Origin: Actinomarinicola tropica
Lineage (GTDB): Bacteria; Actinomycetota; Acidimicrobiia; Acidimicrobiales; SKKL01
Direction: 5' to 3'
Length of the DNA stretch: 64,000 bases
NCBI RefSeq assembly: GCF_009650215.1
Contig: NZ_CP045851.1
Location: 434,001-498,000 of the forward strand
This document shows, piece after piece, positions 17,166 to 25,424 of this stretch; position 1 is the stretch's first letter; the number at the start of each line of letters is the position of its first letter. The position numbers and the translations under genes were made by a program. The notes below the pieces were generated by a model. The model did not search any database and was not told where the DNA came from. It saw only the letters and a program-made list of their open reading frames with translations.

Positions 17166-18710
17166 TCAGATGGCACGGTCGCGTCCGTGCCAGTAGGCGT
17201 CGCGCAGCTTGCGCTTGTAGAGCTTGCCGGTGGGTAGCCGCGGCAGCTCGTCGAGGAACTCGTAGCGCTTCGGGCACTTGTACCCGGCGATGTGCTCGCG
17301 GGTGAAGGCGCGCAGCTCGGCTTCGAGGTCCTCGCCCGGCTCGACGCCCTCGGCCAGCTGGACCGCGGCCATCACCGACTCGCCCATCTCGTCGTCGGGG
17401 ATGCCGAAGACGGCGACGTCGGCGACCTTGGGGTGCATGATCAGGCAGTCCTCGATCTCCTGCGGGTAGATGTTCACCCCGCCCGAGATGATCATGAACG
17501 CCTTGCGGTCGGTGAGGAACAGCCAGCCGTCCTCGTCGAGGTAGCCGACGTCGCCGAGGGTGGTCCAGCCGTGGCCCTTCGGGTCCTTCGAGCCCTCGGT
17601 CTTGTCCGGGGCGTTGTGGTACTCGTAGGGCGGCCCGCCGCCGAAGTAGATGGTGCCGGCCTCGCCCGCCGGCAGCTCGTTGCCCTCCTCGTCGAGGATG
17701 TGGATCTCGCCGATCAGCGGCTTGCCGACCGTGCCGGGTCGCTCCAGCCACTCCTCGGGCTTCACCAGGCAGAAGCCGTTGAGCTCGGTGCCGGCGTAGT
17801 ACTCCCACAGCACCGGGCCCCACCAGTCCATCATCTGCTGCTTCACCTCGACCGGGCACGGGGCCGCCGCGTGGATGGCGACCTGCATGGACGACAGGTC
17901 GAAGCGCTCGCGCTCCTCCACCGGCAGCTTGAGCATGCGTACGAACATCGTGGGCACCCACTGCGACAGCGTGGCCCGGTGCTCCTCGATGAGCCGCAGC
18001 GCGTCGACGGGGTCGAACTTCTCCATGATGACCGTGGTGCCGCCCATCGACTGCACGCCGAGGTTGAACCCTATCGGAGCCGAGTGGTAGAGGGGGGCCG
18101 GGGAGAGGTAGGTGGTGTCGGCGTTGGCGCCGAACACCCCGCCGAGGAGGCCGGCGATCAGCATCCCCTCGTCGACCTTCTTGCCCGACAGCGGCCGCTT
18201 GATCCCCTTGGGTCGCCCGGTGGTCCCGGAGGAGTACAGCATCATCTCGCCGGCCTGCTCGTCGTCGAGGCGCTCGGTCGACATGGCCGAGATGGCGTCC
18301 ACGTAGGGCTCGAACCGAGGGTCGGGGTCGCCGATGAGCAGCGGCAGCGAGACGTTCGGCGCGTCGCGCAGCGCCTCGGCGGCGACGTCGGCTTTCGCCG
18401 TGGTGGTGACCAGGGACCGGCTCCCGGAGTCGTCGAGGATGTACGCCACCTCCTCGGCCGACAGGTAGCTGTTGATGGTGGTGATGTACAGCCCGGAGCG
18501 CAGCGCCGCCCACATCACCTCGAGGAACCGGGCGTTGTTCTCGCTGAAGATGGCGACGTGGTCGCCGGGGCCGAGGCCGTGGTCGCGCCAGAGCCTGGCG
18601 AGCTGGTTGGACCGCTCGTCGAGCTCTCGGTAGGTGACCACCTCGCCGGTGCCCCCCATGATCAGCGCGGGCTTGTCCGGTGTGGTGGCTGCGTGGACTC
18701 CTGGATACAT
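17166..18710 (-). CDS. FadD-type acyl-CoA synthetase
   Basis: 514-residue AMP-binding enzyme with YSSGTTGRPKGIKRP (A3), YYAGTELNG (A5), ISGGVNIYPQEIED in the C-terminal domain and the catalytic Lys in PTGKLYKRKLRD. ATG 18710 is the first Met giving the normal N-terminus MYPGVHA, behind a GGGGGA box. The DUF35 gene ends 25 bases upstream. Its closest relative in the window is the 5313-6875 enzyme (PAPLYHSAPIGFN, WWGPVLWEYY). Two synthetases of different motif class in tandem suggest activation of two different acids, for instance the intact substrate and a shortened intermediate. Substrates unknown. Confidence 0.94.
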   Translation of the reverse strand: MYPGVHAATTPDKPALIMGGTGEVVTYRELDERSNQLARLWRDHGLGPGDHVAIFSENNARFLEVMWAALRSGLYITTINSYLSAEEVAYILDDSGSRSLVTTTAKADVAAEALRDAPNVSLPLLIGDPDPRFEPYVDAISAMSTERLDDEQAGEMMLYSSGTTGRPKGIKRPLSGKKVDEGMLIAGLLGGVFGANADTTYLSPAPLYHSAPIGFNLGVQSMGGTTVIMEKFDPVDALRLIEEHRATLSQWVPTMFVRMLKLPVEERERFDLSSMQVAIHAAAPCPVEVKQQMMDWWGPVLWEYYAGTELNGFCLVKPEEWLERPGTVGKPLIGEIHILDEEGNELPAGEAGTIYFGGGPPYEYHNAPDKTEGSKDPKGHGWTTLGDVGYLDEDGWLFLTDRKAFMIISGGVNIYPQEIEDCLIMHPKVADVAVFGIPDDEMGESVMAAVQLAEGVEPGEDLEAELRAFTREHIAGYKCPKRYEFLDELPRLPTGKLYKRKLRDAYWHGRDRAI

Positions 18711-18735
18711 GGTTCCCCCGGGGTGGTGGTCGGTG

Positions 18736-19143
18736 TCAGTCGTCGGCGGGCCGGAACACCGGGAGGCGACGGCCGTCGGAGAGCTCCTCGGACCAGTCCA
18801 CCGCCACACGCTGGTCGCAGCGCAGCGAGCTCGGATCGGCACCGACGATGTTGGTCGTCATCCGGATGCCCTCGTCGAGGTCGACCAGGCCGACGACGTA
18901 GGGCACCTCGTCTCCCATCATCGGGTTCCCGGGCTTGCGCATCACGTTGAACGTGTAGATCGTGCCGGTGCCGGCCAGCGGCTCCCAGCGGAGGTCCGCT
19001 GACAGGCAGTGCGGACAGGCTTCGCGCGGGTACCAGACGAAGCCGTCGCACGACCCGCAGCGCTGGGCGACGGGCTCCTCGGGGCGGGTGGCCTCCCAGT
19101 AGGGCTCGGCCAGGGGCGTGACGGGGGGTTCGATGCGTGGCAT
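18736..19143 (-). CDS. DUF35 zinc-ribbon/OB-fold protein, second copy
   Basis: 135-residue protein with zinc ribbon Cys29, Cys32, Cys43 and Cys46 (CGSC...CPHC) and a following OB-fold. ATG 19143 follows AGGAG by five bases. The Ltp gene on the same strand ends nine bases upstream, reproducing the DUF35-after-Ltp order of 9744-11356. It should bind and activate that Ltp protein, as DUF35 domains do in known steroid aldolase complexes. The two DUF35 proteins differ in their OB-fold sequence, so they are probably specific to their own partners. Confidence 0.9.
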   Translation of the reverse strand: MPRIEPPVTPLAEPYWEATRPEEPVAQRCGSCDGFVWYPREACPHCLSADLRWEPLAGTGTIYTFNVMRKPGNPMMGDEVPYVVGLVDLDEGIRMTTNIVGADPSSLRCDQRVAVDWSEELSDGRRLPVFRPADD

Positions 19144-19151
19144 CGGGTCTC

Positions 19152-20331
19152 CTATCGGGTGGCTTCGGTGCCGAGGACGATGGTGGACGTGCACGACAGG
19201 ACGCCGCCACAGCCGTTGGCCACGGCGATCTCGGCCCCCTCGACCTGGCGGTCGCCGCACTCGCCTCGGAGCTGGCGGACCGCCTCGACGAGGACGAACA
19301 TGCCGTACATGCCGGGGTGGGTGTAGGCGAGGCCGCCGCCGTTGGTGTTGGTGGGCAGCGACCCTCCCGGGCCCAGCCGCCCGTCGGCGACGAAGCGCCC
19401 TCCCTCGCCCTTGGGGCAGAAGCCGAGGTCCTCGAGGGTCATGAGGGCGGTGATCGTGAAGCTGTCGTACAGCTCGACCACGTCGACGTCGTCGGGCGTG
19501 ATGCCGGCCATGGCCATGGCCTGCGGGCCGGACACAGCGGCACCGGTGGTCGTCACGTCCCCCATCTGGGAGATCGACATGCCGTGGGTGTGGGCGGTGC
19601 CGGCGCCGAGCAGGTACACGGGTGGGCGGGCCAGGTCACGGGCCCGAGCGGCCGAGGTCACCACGAGCGCCCCGGCGCCGTCGGTGACGAGGCAGCAGTC
19701 GAGCTTGTGCAGCGGCTCGGCCACCATCGGCGACGCGAGGACATCGTCGATGGTGATCGGGTCCTGGTGGTAGGCGTTGGGGTTCTTCACCGCCCACTCC
19801 CGGAACGACACCGCGATCTGGGCGAGCTGCTCGGACGTGGTGCCGAAGTCGTGCATGTGCCGCTGGGCGGCGAGGCTGTAGCTGGCGGCGGGCAGCCCGA
19901 GACCGTAGGGCAGGTCCCACTGGACCAGCGCCGAGTCCTGGGCTCCGATGCCCGGGCCGCCGCCGGCGAAGGGGTTCCACCCGCCCCGCGGCGTCGCCGC
20001 GTACACGATCACCGCCACCTCGCACAGCCCGGCGGCGATGGCCGCGGCGGCGTGCTCGACGTGCACCTCGAAGCTCGAGCCGCCCGTCATCGTCGAGTCC
20101 GTGAACCGGCCGGCCACGCACGCCGAGGCGCTCGCCGAGCTCGAGCGAGCCCATCATCCCGTTGGTGGTCATGAGGCAGTCGACGTCGGCGATGGACAGG
20201 CCGGCGTCGTCGAGCGCGCCGCGGATGACCTCGACCTCCAGCTGGGCGTCCGTCCGACCGAGGGCCCCCGTGGGTGACACGGCATCGACGGCCCCGACGA
20301 TGGCGGCAGCGCCGCGGAGATCGGTGGTCAC
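19152..20331 (-). CDS. Ltp thiolase-fold protein with one frameshift
   Basis: N-terminal part (GTG 20331, GGAGGAA five bases upstream) reads AAAIVGAVDAVSPTG to ELGERLGV, then near 20115-20122 the frame changes and continues AGRFTDSTMTGGSSFEVH to the stop at 19152. Both halves match the Ltp proteins at 1-890 and 10154-11356, and the total length fits a 392-393 residue protein once the frame is restored. The catalytic-site stretch is TGGSSFEV with no Cys; YDSFTITALMTLEDLGF is conserved. The event needs one base removed or two added, unlike the homopolymer contractions elsewhere. Either the copy is inactive or the sequence is wrong there. The start is divergent from the MMPL gene. Confidence 0.8.
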
Positions 20332-20499
20332 GAAGTTCCTCCCGGGTGGGTCGTGGCTGGCCGGTCGGCCGAGGCGGCAGAACATAACACGAGAACCGTC
20401 TCGCGGGTCGGTCGAGCCACTGCGGCCCGATTTGGCCGCTATGAGCGGATCGCTCGTCGCTTCGAAGTACCTGTCGCACAGCTGAGAGCGGGTGATTCG
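20332..20499. promoter_or_regulatory. Divergent promoter region, Ltp/DUF35/FadD operon and MMPL gene
   Basis: 168 bases between divergent starts. On the minus strand it contains the palindrome CGAGACGGTTCTCG (20390-20403), 59-72 bases upstream of the Ltp start and followed by TGTTATGTT, a possible -10 region. A near copy of the element lies at a similar distance before the acyl-CoA dehydrogenase at 48536. This supports a promoter or operator role, but the short length means chance cannot be excluded. Confidence 0.4.
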
Positions 20500-23251
20500 A
20501 TGTCGAGCCTCGGGCGTTGGTGCTTCCGGAACCGGCGGCGTGTGGTGCTGGCCTGGGCCGCCGCGCTCCTGGTCGTGGGCGTTGCCTCCCAAGTGCAGGG
20601 CGCGACGTTCCGCAACGACTTCCGGGGCCACGGGCGCCAACCCGGTGTAGGGCGACACGACGTCGCGGACGCCGTCGCGGGAGGCGACGTCGGCGAAGAA
20701 CGACTCCATCGCGGCCCGCACGCCCGGGTCGTCGATGCTGGGCTCGGCCCGGAACGCCACGGCCAAGGGGTCGCCGGCGAACTCGGGGAAGCGCTCCTGC
20801 AGCAGATCGATGGCTCGCTGGGACTCGGAGTCCGCGACCCCGACCGGACCATCGCCATCGCCCAGGTCCGCCTGGAGGACTTCGGCCCCGAAGCCGACCC
20901 CGACCTCGTCCGGGGGATCATCGAGGACGCGACCCTGCTCTCGGAGCGGGCCGACCTGCAGGTGGACGTGGGCGGGCCCACCTGGCGGGAGGCCGCCGGG
21001 GTCGTGGTCGCCCTCGGGGTCCTCGTCGTCACCTTCGGCTGCCGATCGCCGTCGCCCTCGGCGGGCTGGGCGTGGGGATGGGCCTGGTCGTGCTGCTCAC
21101 CCGGGTGATCGAGGTGTTCACGTTCGCGCCCGCGATGGCGGCCATGATCGGCCTGGGTGTGGGCATCGACTACGCCCTGTTCATCGTCACCCGGTACCGC
21201 CAGGAGCTCCGGGCCGGTCTGGAGCCCGCTGACGCGTGTGCCCGTCCCCTCTCGACCGCCGGCCGAGCCGTCGTCTTCGCCGGCGCCACGGTCGTCGTCT
21301 CCCTCCTGGGCCTGGTCCTCATGGGGGTGTCCATGGTGGTGGGCATGGCGGTCAGCGCCGCACTCGTCGTGTCGTGCACCGTGGTCGCCGCGCTCACGCT
21401 GCTGCCGGCGATGCTCGGGTTCATCGGCCCGTCCATCGATCGCTTCGCTGTCGGTCGGACGCGCCGGGTCGAGGAGGTGGCCACCGACAGCCGCTGGTAC
21501 CGGTGGAGCCGCACCGTCCAGGCCCACCCGTGGCCGGCGATGGCCGTCGCCCTCGTGGTGCTCCTCGGGCTGTCCGCGCCCGTGCTCGCCATGGAGCTGG
21601 GTGGACCGCACTTCGGTGGCGGCCCCGAGACGCAGTCCAGCCGGCGGGCCTAGGACCTCGTCTCCGACGGTTTCGGCGACGGCTTCAACGGCCCGCTGCT
21701 ACTGGTGGCCGAGCTGCCCGGCGGCCCGGCCGCGGCGGGCGACGTGCTCGGCCGGCTGGTGGGCGCCCTGCAGGGTGCCGACGGCGTGGAGCTGGTGGCC
21801 CCCCCATCCCCAACCAGGCCGGTGACACCGCGGTGCTGGTGGTGATCCTGGAATCCGCGCCGCACTCCACAGCCCCCCAGGACCTGGTGCAGCGCCTGCG
21901 CGACGACGTCGTCCCCGCCGCGGTCGGCGGGTCGGACGTGGTGGTTTCCGTCTCGGGAGTCACCGCGCTGTTCGCGGACATGGCCGACCTGTTCAGCCGC
22001 CGGCTGCCCGTGTTCATCGGCGCAGTACTCGTCGTGTCGTTCCTGCTGCTGATGGCTGTCTTCCGGTCGCTGCTGGTGCCCCTGAAGGCAGCGGTCATGA
22101 ACCTGCTGTCCATCGGCGCCGCCTACGGGGTGGTCGTCGCCGTCTACCAGTGGGGATGGGGCGCCTCGCTGATCGGCGTCGACCGGCCGGCGCCGATCAT
22201 GGCCTTCGTCCCCATGATGCTCTTCGCGATCCTGTTCGGGCTCTCGATGGACTACGAGGTCTTCCTGCTGTCCCGCATCCGCGAGGAGTACGACCGCAGC
22301 GGCGACAACGCCACCGCCGTCGCCGACGGGCTGGCGGGCACGGCACGGGTCATCACCGCGGCGGCGGCGATCATGGTGATCATCTTCGGCTCCTTCGTCC
22401 TTGGTGACGACCCGTTCGTGAAGATGTTCGGCCTGGGCCTCGCCGTCGCCGTGTTCGTCGACGCGACCATCGTCCGGATGGTGCTGGTGCCGGCCACGAT
22501 GGAGCTGCGGGGCGACGTCAACTGGTGGCTGCCACGCTGGCTGGAACGGTGGCTGCCCGCGCTCGACCTCGAGGGTGGAGCGGTTGCCGCAGACCCGACG
22601 GGCCCGGCCGCCGATGCTCCCCGGCCCGCGCACGTCCGAGGGGGCGTGGTGGCGTGGCTCGAGTCGCTCACCGACGACGAGCGCGGTCGCGCCGCAGGTC
22701 ACGTGGAGCGTGCGCTCGCCGACGGGGCCGTGACCGCAGCGGACCGCCACGGCAGCAGTGAGGTGGTCCTGCCTCTCGGTCGGCGGACCCGTCGCCTGCT
22801 GCTCACCCCGTCGCCGGAGGGGTACACCCTCGACGTGCGCTCCGGTCGCTCGGCGGAGGTGGACTGGCACTGGTCTGAGCTCCAGGACCAGCTGCTCCGC
22901 TCGGAGCCGGCCCGCGCCTCCTACGAGCAGGTTCGCGGCACGGCCCAGGTGGCCGACCTCCTCCGCTCGCTGCGCGAGGCCCGCGAGCTCAGCGCCTCCG
23001 ACGTCGCCGAGCGGGCGGGCACCACGGTCGATGTCGTCGACCGCCTCGAGCGGGCCGATGGCTCCGTCGGGGTGACCGACCTGATCGGTGTCGGGCAGGT
23101 GCTCGATGCCCGGATCGACCTCGCCGGGAGCGGCGTCGACCGTGTGGAGGCAGGTGGAGCGGCAGGCCCCCCACCCGGCCCTCCGGTTCCGGGGTCCGTG
23201 CTCACCCGCCGCCGCGCTCGTCGGCCACCGCGCCCCGGAGCGCGTGCATGA
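20500..23251 (+). pseudogene. MMPL/RND-family transporter, disrupted, with C-terminal HTH-like extension
   Basis: The N-terminus (ATG 20500, RRRVVLAWAAALLVVG) is an MMPL first transmembrane helix. The extracytoplasmic segment that should follow is encoded on the opposite strand between about 20623 and 20842, then RTIAIAQVRLEDFGPEAD resumes on the plus strand. A frameshift near 21037 (GG for GGG) precedes IGLGVGIDYALFIVTRYR, a TAG stands at 21651 between RRA and DLVSDGFG, and a second frameshift lies in the C-run at 21799. The second half keeps FGLSMDYEVFLLSRIREEY. The last ~200 residues are soluble and include a helix-turn-helix-like region (REARELSASDVAERAGTTVD). MMPL proteins export lipids or hydrophobic compounds. 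As read, it cannot be made. It overlaps the convergent TetR gene by 50 bases. Confidence 0.85.
20623..20842. other. Segment of the MMPL gene in inverted orientation (~210 bp)
   Basis: Read on the minus strand this piece gives SQRAIDLLQERFPEF, then AVAFRAEPSIDDPGVR, AMESFFADVASRDG and VRDVVSPYTG, exactly the porter-loop sequence missing from the plus-strand MMPL frame between NDF and RTIAIAQ. Its ends carry a weak inverted pair, CGGGGCCACGGG (20623-20634) and TCCGCGACCCCG (20831-20842), matching at 9 of 12 positions when one is reversed. Exact breakpoints are uncertain by about 10 bases. Confidence 0.85.
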
Positions 23252-23834
23252 GCGCCGGGGTCAACGAGGCGGCGATCTGATCGGGGGTCCGGCCGAAGTC
23301 GGGTCCGAGTGCTTCGGTGGCGAAGGCGGACAGCAGCACCGCCACCGTGTCGTGAACCCACTGCGGTGGTGCGCCGGTGCCGCCGGCCAGCTCCCAGGCG
23401 GTCGCCGTGAACCCGTCGACGAGCTGGCGGCGCGCCCTGCGCCGCGCTCGGGTGATCCGGGCGAGCTCGCCGTCGAGGGCCGCGCCCGAGGCGAGCTCGA
23501 AGTAGACCTGCCCGTGCTGCGCGTTCATCCGGTGCACCGCCGCTACTGCTGCGCCGAGCCACTGCTCGAGGGACTGCCCTGCCAGCGGTCGGGGGACGTG
23601 CTCGCCGTAGCTGCGCATCGACTCCTCGAGCGCCGCGGCCAACAGGGCTTCCCGCGTCGGGAAGTACCGGAACACGGTTCGCCGGCTCACACCGGCGGCG
23701 TCGGCCACGTCCTCGACCCGCACCGACAACCCGCGAGCGGCCAGCTCAGCCCGGGCGCCTCGCAGGATGCGTGCTCGGACGAGCCCGCGGTGGGCGTCCG
23801 CCGACGCTGCGCTGCTCGCTCCGTCCGCTGCCAT
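23202..23834 (-). CDS. TetR-family transcriptional regulator
   Basis: 210-residue regulator. The N-terminal helix-turn-helix is VEDVADAAGVSRRTVFRYFPTREALL, with the usual TetR spacing from the N-terminus when ATG 23834 is the start (MAADGASSA). The longer frame to 23915 reads through low-complexity Arg codons and is not used. The C-terminal ligand domain is divergent. It is convergent and overlapping with the MMPL gene and divergent from an alpha/beta hydrolase gene (146 bases between starts), so it may repress one of these. No palindrome was recognised in that spacer. Intact. Confidence 0.88.
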   Translation of the reverse strand: MAADGASSAASADAHRGLVRARILRGARAELAARGLSVRVEDVADAAGVSRRTVFRYFPTREALLAAALEESMRSYGEHVPRPLAGQSLEQWLGAAVAAVHRMNAQHGQVYFELASGAALDGELARITRARRRARRQLVDGFTATAWELAGGTGAPPQWVHDTVAVLLSAFATEALGPDFGRTPDQIAASLTPALMHALRGAVADERGGG

Positions 23835-23980
23835 CGATGCCACAATTGCACGGACGGCGCACCGCTCGCCGGCGCAGCGACGTCGCCGTCCCGACCGCGA
23901 GGGCGACGCCGCCACGAGGTTGCGTGCGGCGTGGCCGGCCGGAGCACCATCGAGTCGTGACCTGCAACACAGCTCCGGCC

Positions 23981-24637
23981 ATGCACCTCACGATCGTGGG
24001 CAGCGGCCCGCCGGTCGTGCTCACGCACGGCTTCGCTGACGACTCCTCCACCTTCGACGCCCAGCTGGCCCCCCTGGCAGGCCATCGCGTGTGCCGGTGG
24101 GACCTGCCGGGGCACGGCCGCTCCTCGGTTGGCTCGGCGCTGGCGACGCGGGCCAGCGCCCTCGAGTGGCTGGACGTGGCGATCGATGCGGTGGGCGGCA
24201 CTCCCGTCACGTTGGTCGGCCACAGCCTGGGCGGCTACCTCTCGCTCTGCCGCGCCGTGCTCGACCCCACCGGAATCGCCGGGTTGGTGCTCATCGCCAC
24301 CGGCCCCGGGTTCCGGGACCCGACCAAGCGCGACGCCTGGAACGGGTACCTCGAGTCCTACGCCGACGGGCACGGCATCGAACCTGCCGTGCGCGGCATC
24401 GCCGAGCAGCCCGACAGCCTCGTGCTCGACGGGCTGGCCGGCATCACCGCCCCCGTGCTGGTGGTCGTCGGTGGGCGCGACGGCACGTACCGCGCCGGGA
24501 GCCGGATCATCGCCGAGGCGGTGCCCTCGGGCCGCCTGGTCGTCGTCGAGGGCGCCGGGCACTTCCCGCACCGCACCCACGCTGCCGAGGTGAACCGGGC
24601 GATCGTCGAGCACCTGGACCTCAGCGGGAGTCCCTGA
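23981..24637 (+). CDS. Alpha/beta hydrolase (218 aa)
   Basis: Serine hydrolase fold. THGFADDSSTF forms the oxyanion-hole strand, GHSLGGYLS contains the nucleophile Ser in GxSxG, GGRDGTY holds the likely acid Asp and GAGHFPHRTH the catalytic His near the C-terminus. ATG 23981 begins directly with the first beta strand (MHLTIVGSG); an upstream in-frame GTG at 23957 would add eight residues, and neither has a good Shine-Dalgarno box. At 218 residues it is short because the lid region is small. Divergent TetR gene upstream; a COG3687-type fragment follows. Substrate unknown: lipase, esterase and lactonase roles all fit. Confidence 0.88.
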   Translation: MHLTIVGSGPPVVLTHGFADDSSTFDAQLAPLAGHRVCRWDLPGHGRSSVGSALATRASALEWLDVAIDAVGGTPVTLVGHSLGGYLSLCRAVLDPTGIAGLVLIATGPGFRDPTKRDAWNGYLESYADGHGIEPAVRGIAEQPDSLVLDGLAGITAPVLVVVGGRDGTYRAGSRIIAEAVPSGRLVVVEGAGHFPHRTHAAEVNRAIVEHLDLSGSP

Positions 24638-24689
24638 CGCCCCGGGGCGGGAGGACACCCGGTCCGCGCTGGAGAACGAAGATCCGGGT

Positions 24690-24717
24690 TTGTTGCGATG
24701 CAACAGCATCGTTGTAC
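24690..24717. promoter_or_regulatory. Palindrome plus shared GCATCGTTGTA element before 24753
   Basis: TGTTGCGATGCAACA at 24691-24705 is a perfect 6-base-arm palindrome around GAT. It is followed directly by GCATCGTTGTAC (24706-24717), whose first 11 bases recur reversed at 56193-56203 in the MarR/MFS spacer. The gene fragment start is 36 bases downstream, so this is a good operator or promoter position. Confidence 0.5.
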
Positions 24718-24752
24718 TGTTTCACTTCTTCGTCCCTGTAGCTGGAGTTCTC

Positions 24753-25017
24753 ATGACCACCACGACCAGCGCATCGGCGCCGATCCAGACCAGGCGGATG
24801 GCATTCGAGGCGTCTCTGCAGGAGGTGCCTCGCCACTTCGGTGTCGACGGTGACCTCCTGTCCAGCCACATCGCCGCCTGCCTGTCGTCGGTGTTCCCCG
24901 ACGGCGAGGACTTCTTCGTCCGCTCGGTCCGCCGCTTCCGCGACCAGGTCACCGACCCGGACCTCAAGCAGCAGGTCAACGGGTTCATCGGGCAGGAGGC
25001 CGTCCACGGCCGCGAGG
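24753..25017 (+). pseudogene. COG3687/PF10118 metal-dependent hydrolase, N-terminal fragment
   Basis: ATG 24753 (GGAG six bases upstream) opens an 88-codon stretch typical of the N-terminus of predicted metal-dependent hydrolases: TRRMAFEASLQEVPRHFG, FPDGEDFFVRSVRRFRDQV and GFIGQEAVHGRE. The family is normally about 280-300 residues; here the match stops abruptly at the histidine-rich metal-site region near 25017 and unrelated sequence follows without a stop. The central and C-terminal parts are missing, as after a deletion. A second, even shorter fragment of the same family lies at 58124-58216. Upstream is the shared palindrome at 24691. Confidence 0.8.
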
Positions 25018-25424
25018 CGAGATCGACCTGCTCGTCGTGGCGACCACCGTCGCATCGCGTCCCCGTCCCGCCGCGAGTCCGAGGCCGGGCTCACGGCGAG
25101 CGCCCTCGGCATCGCCGCCCACGTGTGCGACGTGTTCGGAGAGGCCCTGGCGGAGCGCCGGCGCGGTCAGGTGGTGGTCGTCGTTCCCGACACCGCGCTG
25201 CGGCCCCGCGATGCCACGGCCACGGCAGCCGCCGGTGCGCTGGCCCACGCCCGGCTCCGGCGGGCGGCGTGGCGGCGCCGTGGTGCTGGGCCGCCCGCCG
25301 GGACCGCGGCTTCCTGCTCGTCGGCGCGCGAGCCCGCTGCGCCCGGCCCTTCGGTCCCGCCGTCCCCGTCGCGGCCGACGTGCTCGCCATCCGCCCGTCC
25401 CGCACCGGGCGGTCGGCCTCGTGA
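25018..25424 (+). pseudogene. Unassigned remnant, possibly a short-chain dehydrogenase tail
   Basis: No single frame is convincing. Pieces in different frames read IDLLVVATTVAS, LTASALGIAAHVCDVFGEAL with RGQVVVVVPDTALRPRD, and finally GFLLVGARARCARPFGPAV ending at TGA 25422-25424. The middle piece resembles the region around the catalytic Ser of SDR enzymes, but no YxxxK motif is visible. The final TGA overlaps the GTG of the next alpha/beta hydrolase (GTGA), as expected for a genuine operon neighbour. It appears to be the 3' part of a gene whose 5' end was lost at the junction near 25017, with further frameshifts. Identification is weak. Confidence 0.3.

Noticed and set aside
24690-24752. 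Reading the metal-dependent hydrolase from the upstream ATG at 24690
   Set aside because: The extra residues are encoded by the palindrome region and have no match; ATG 24753 has a GGAG box and gives the family N-terminus.
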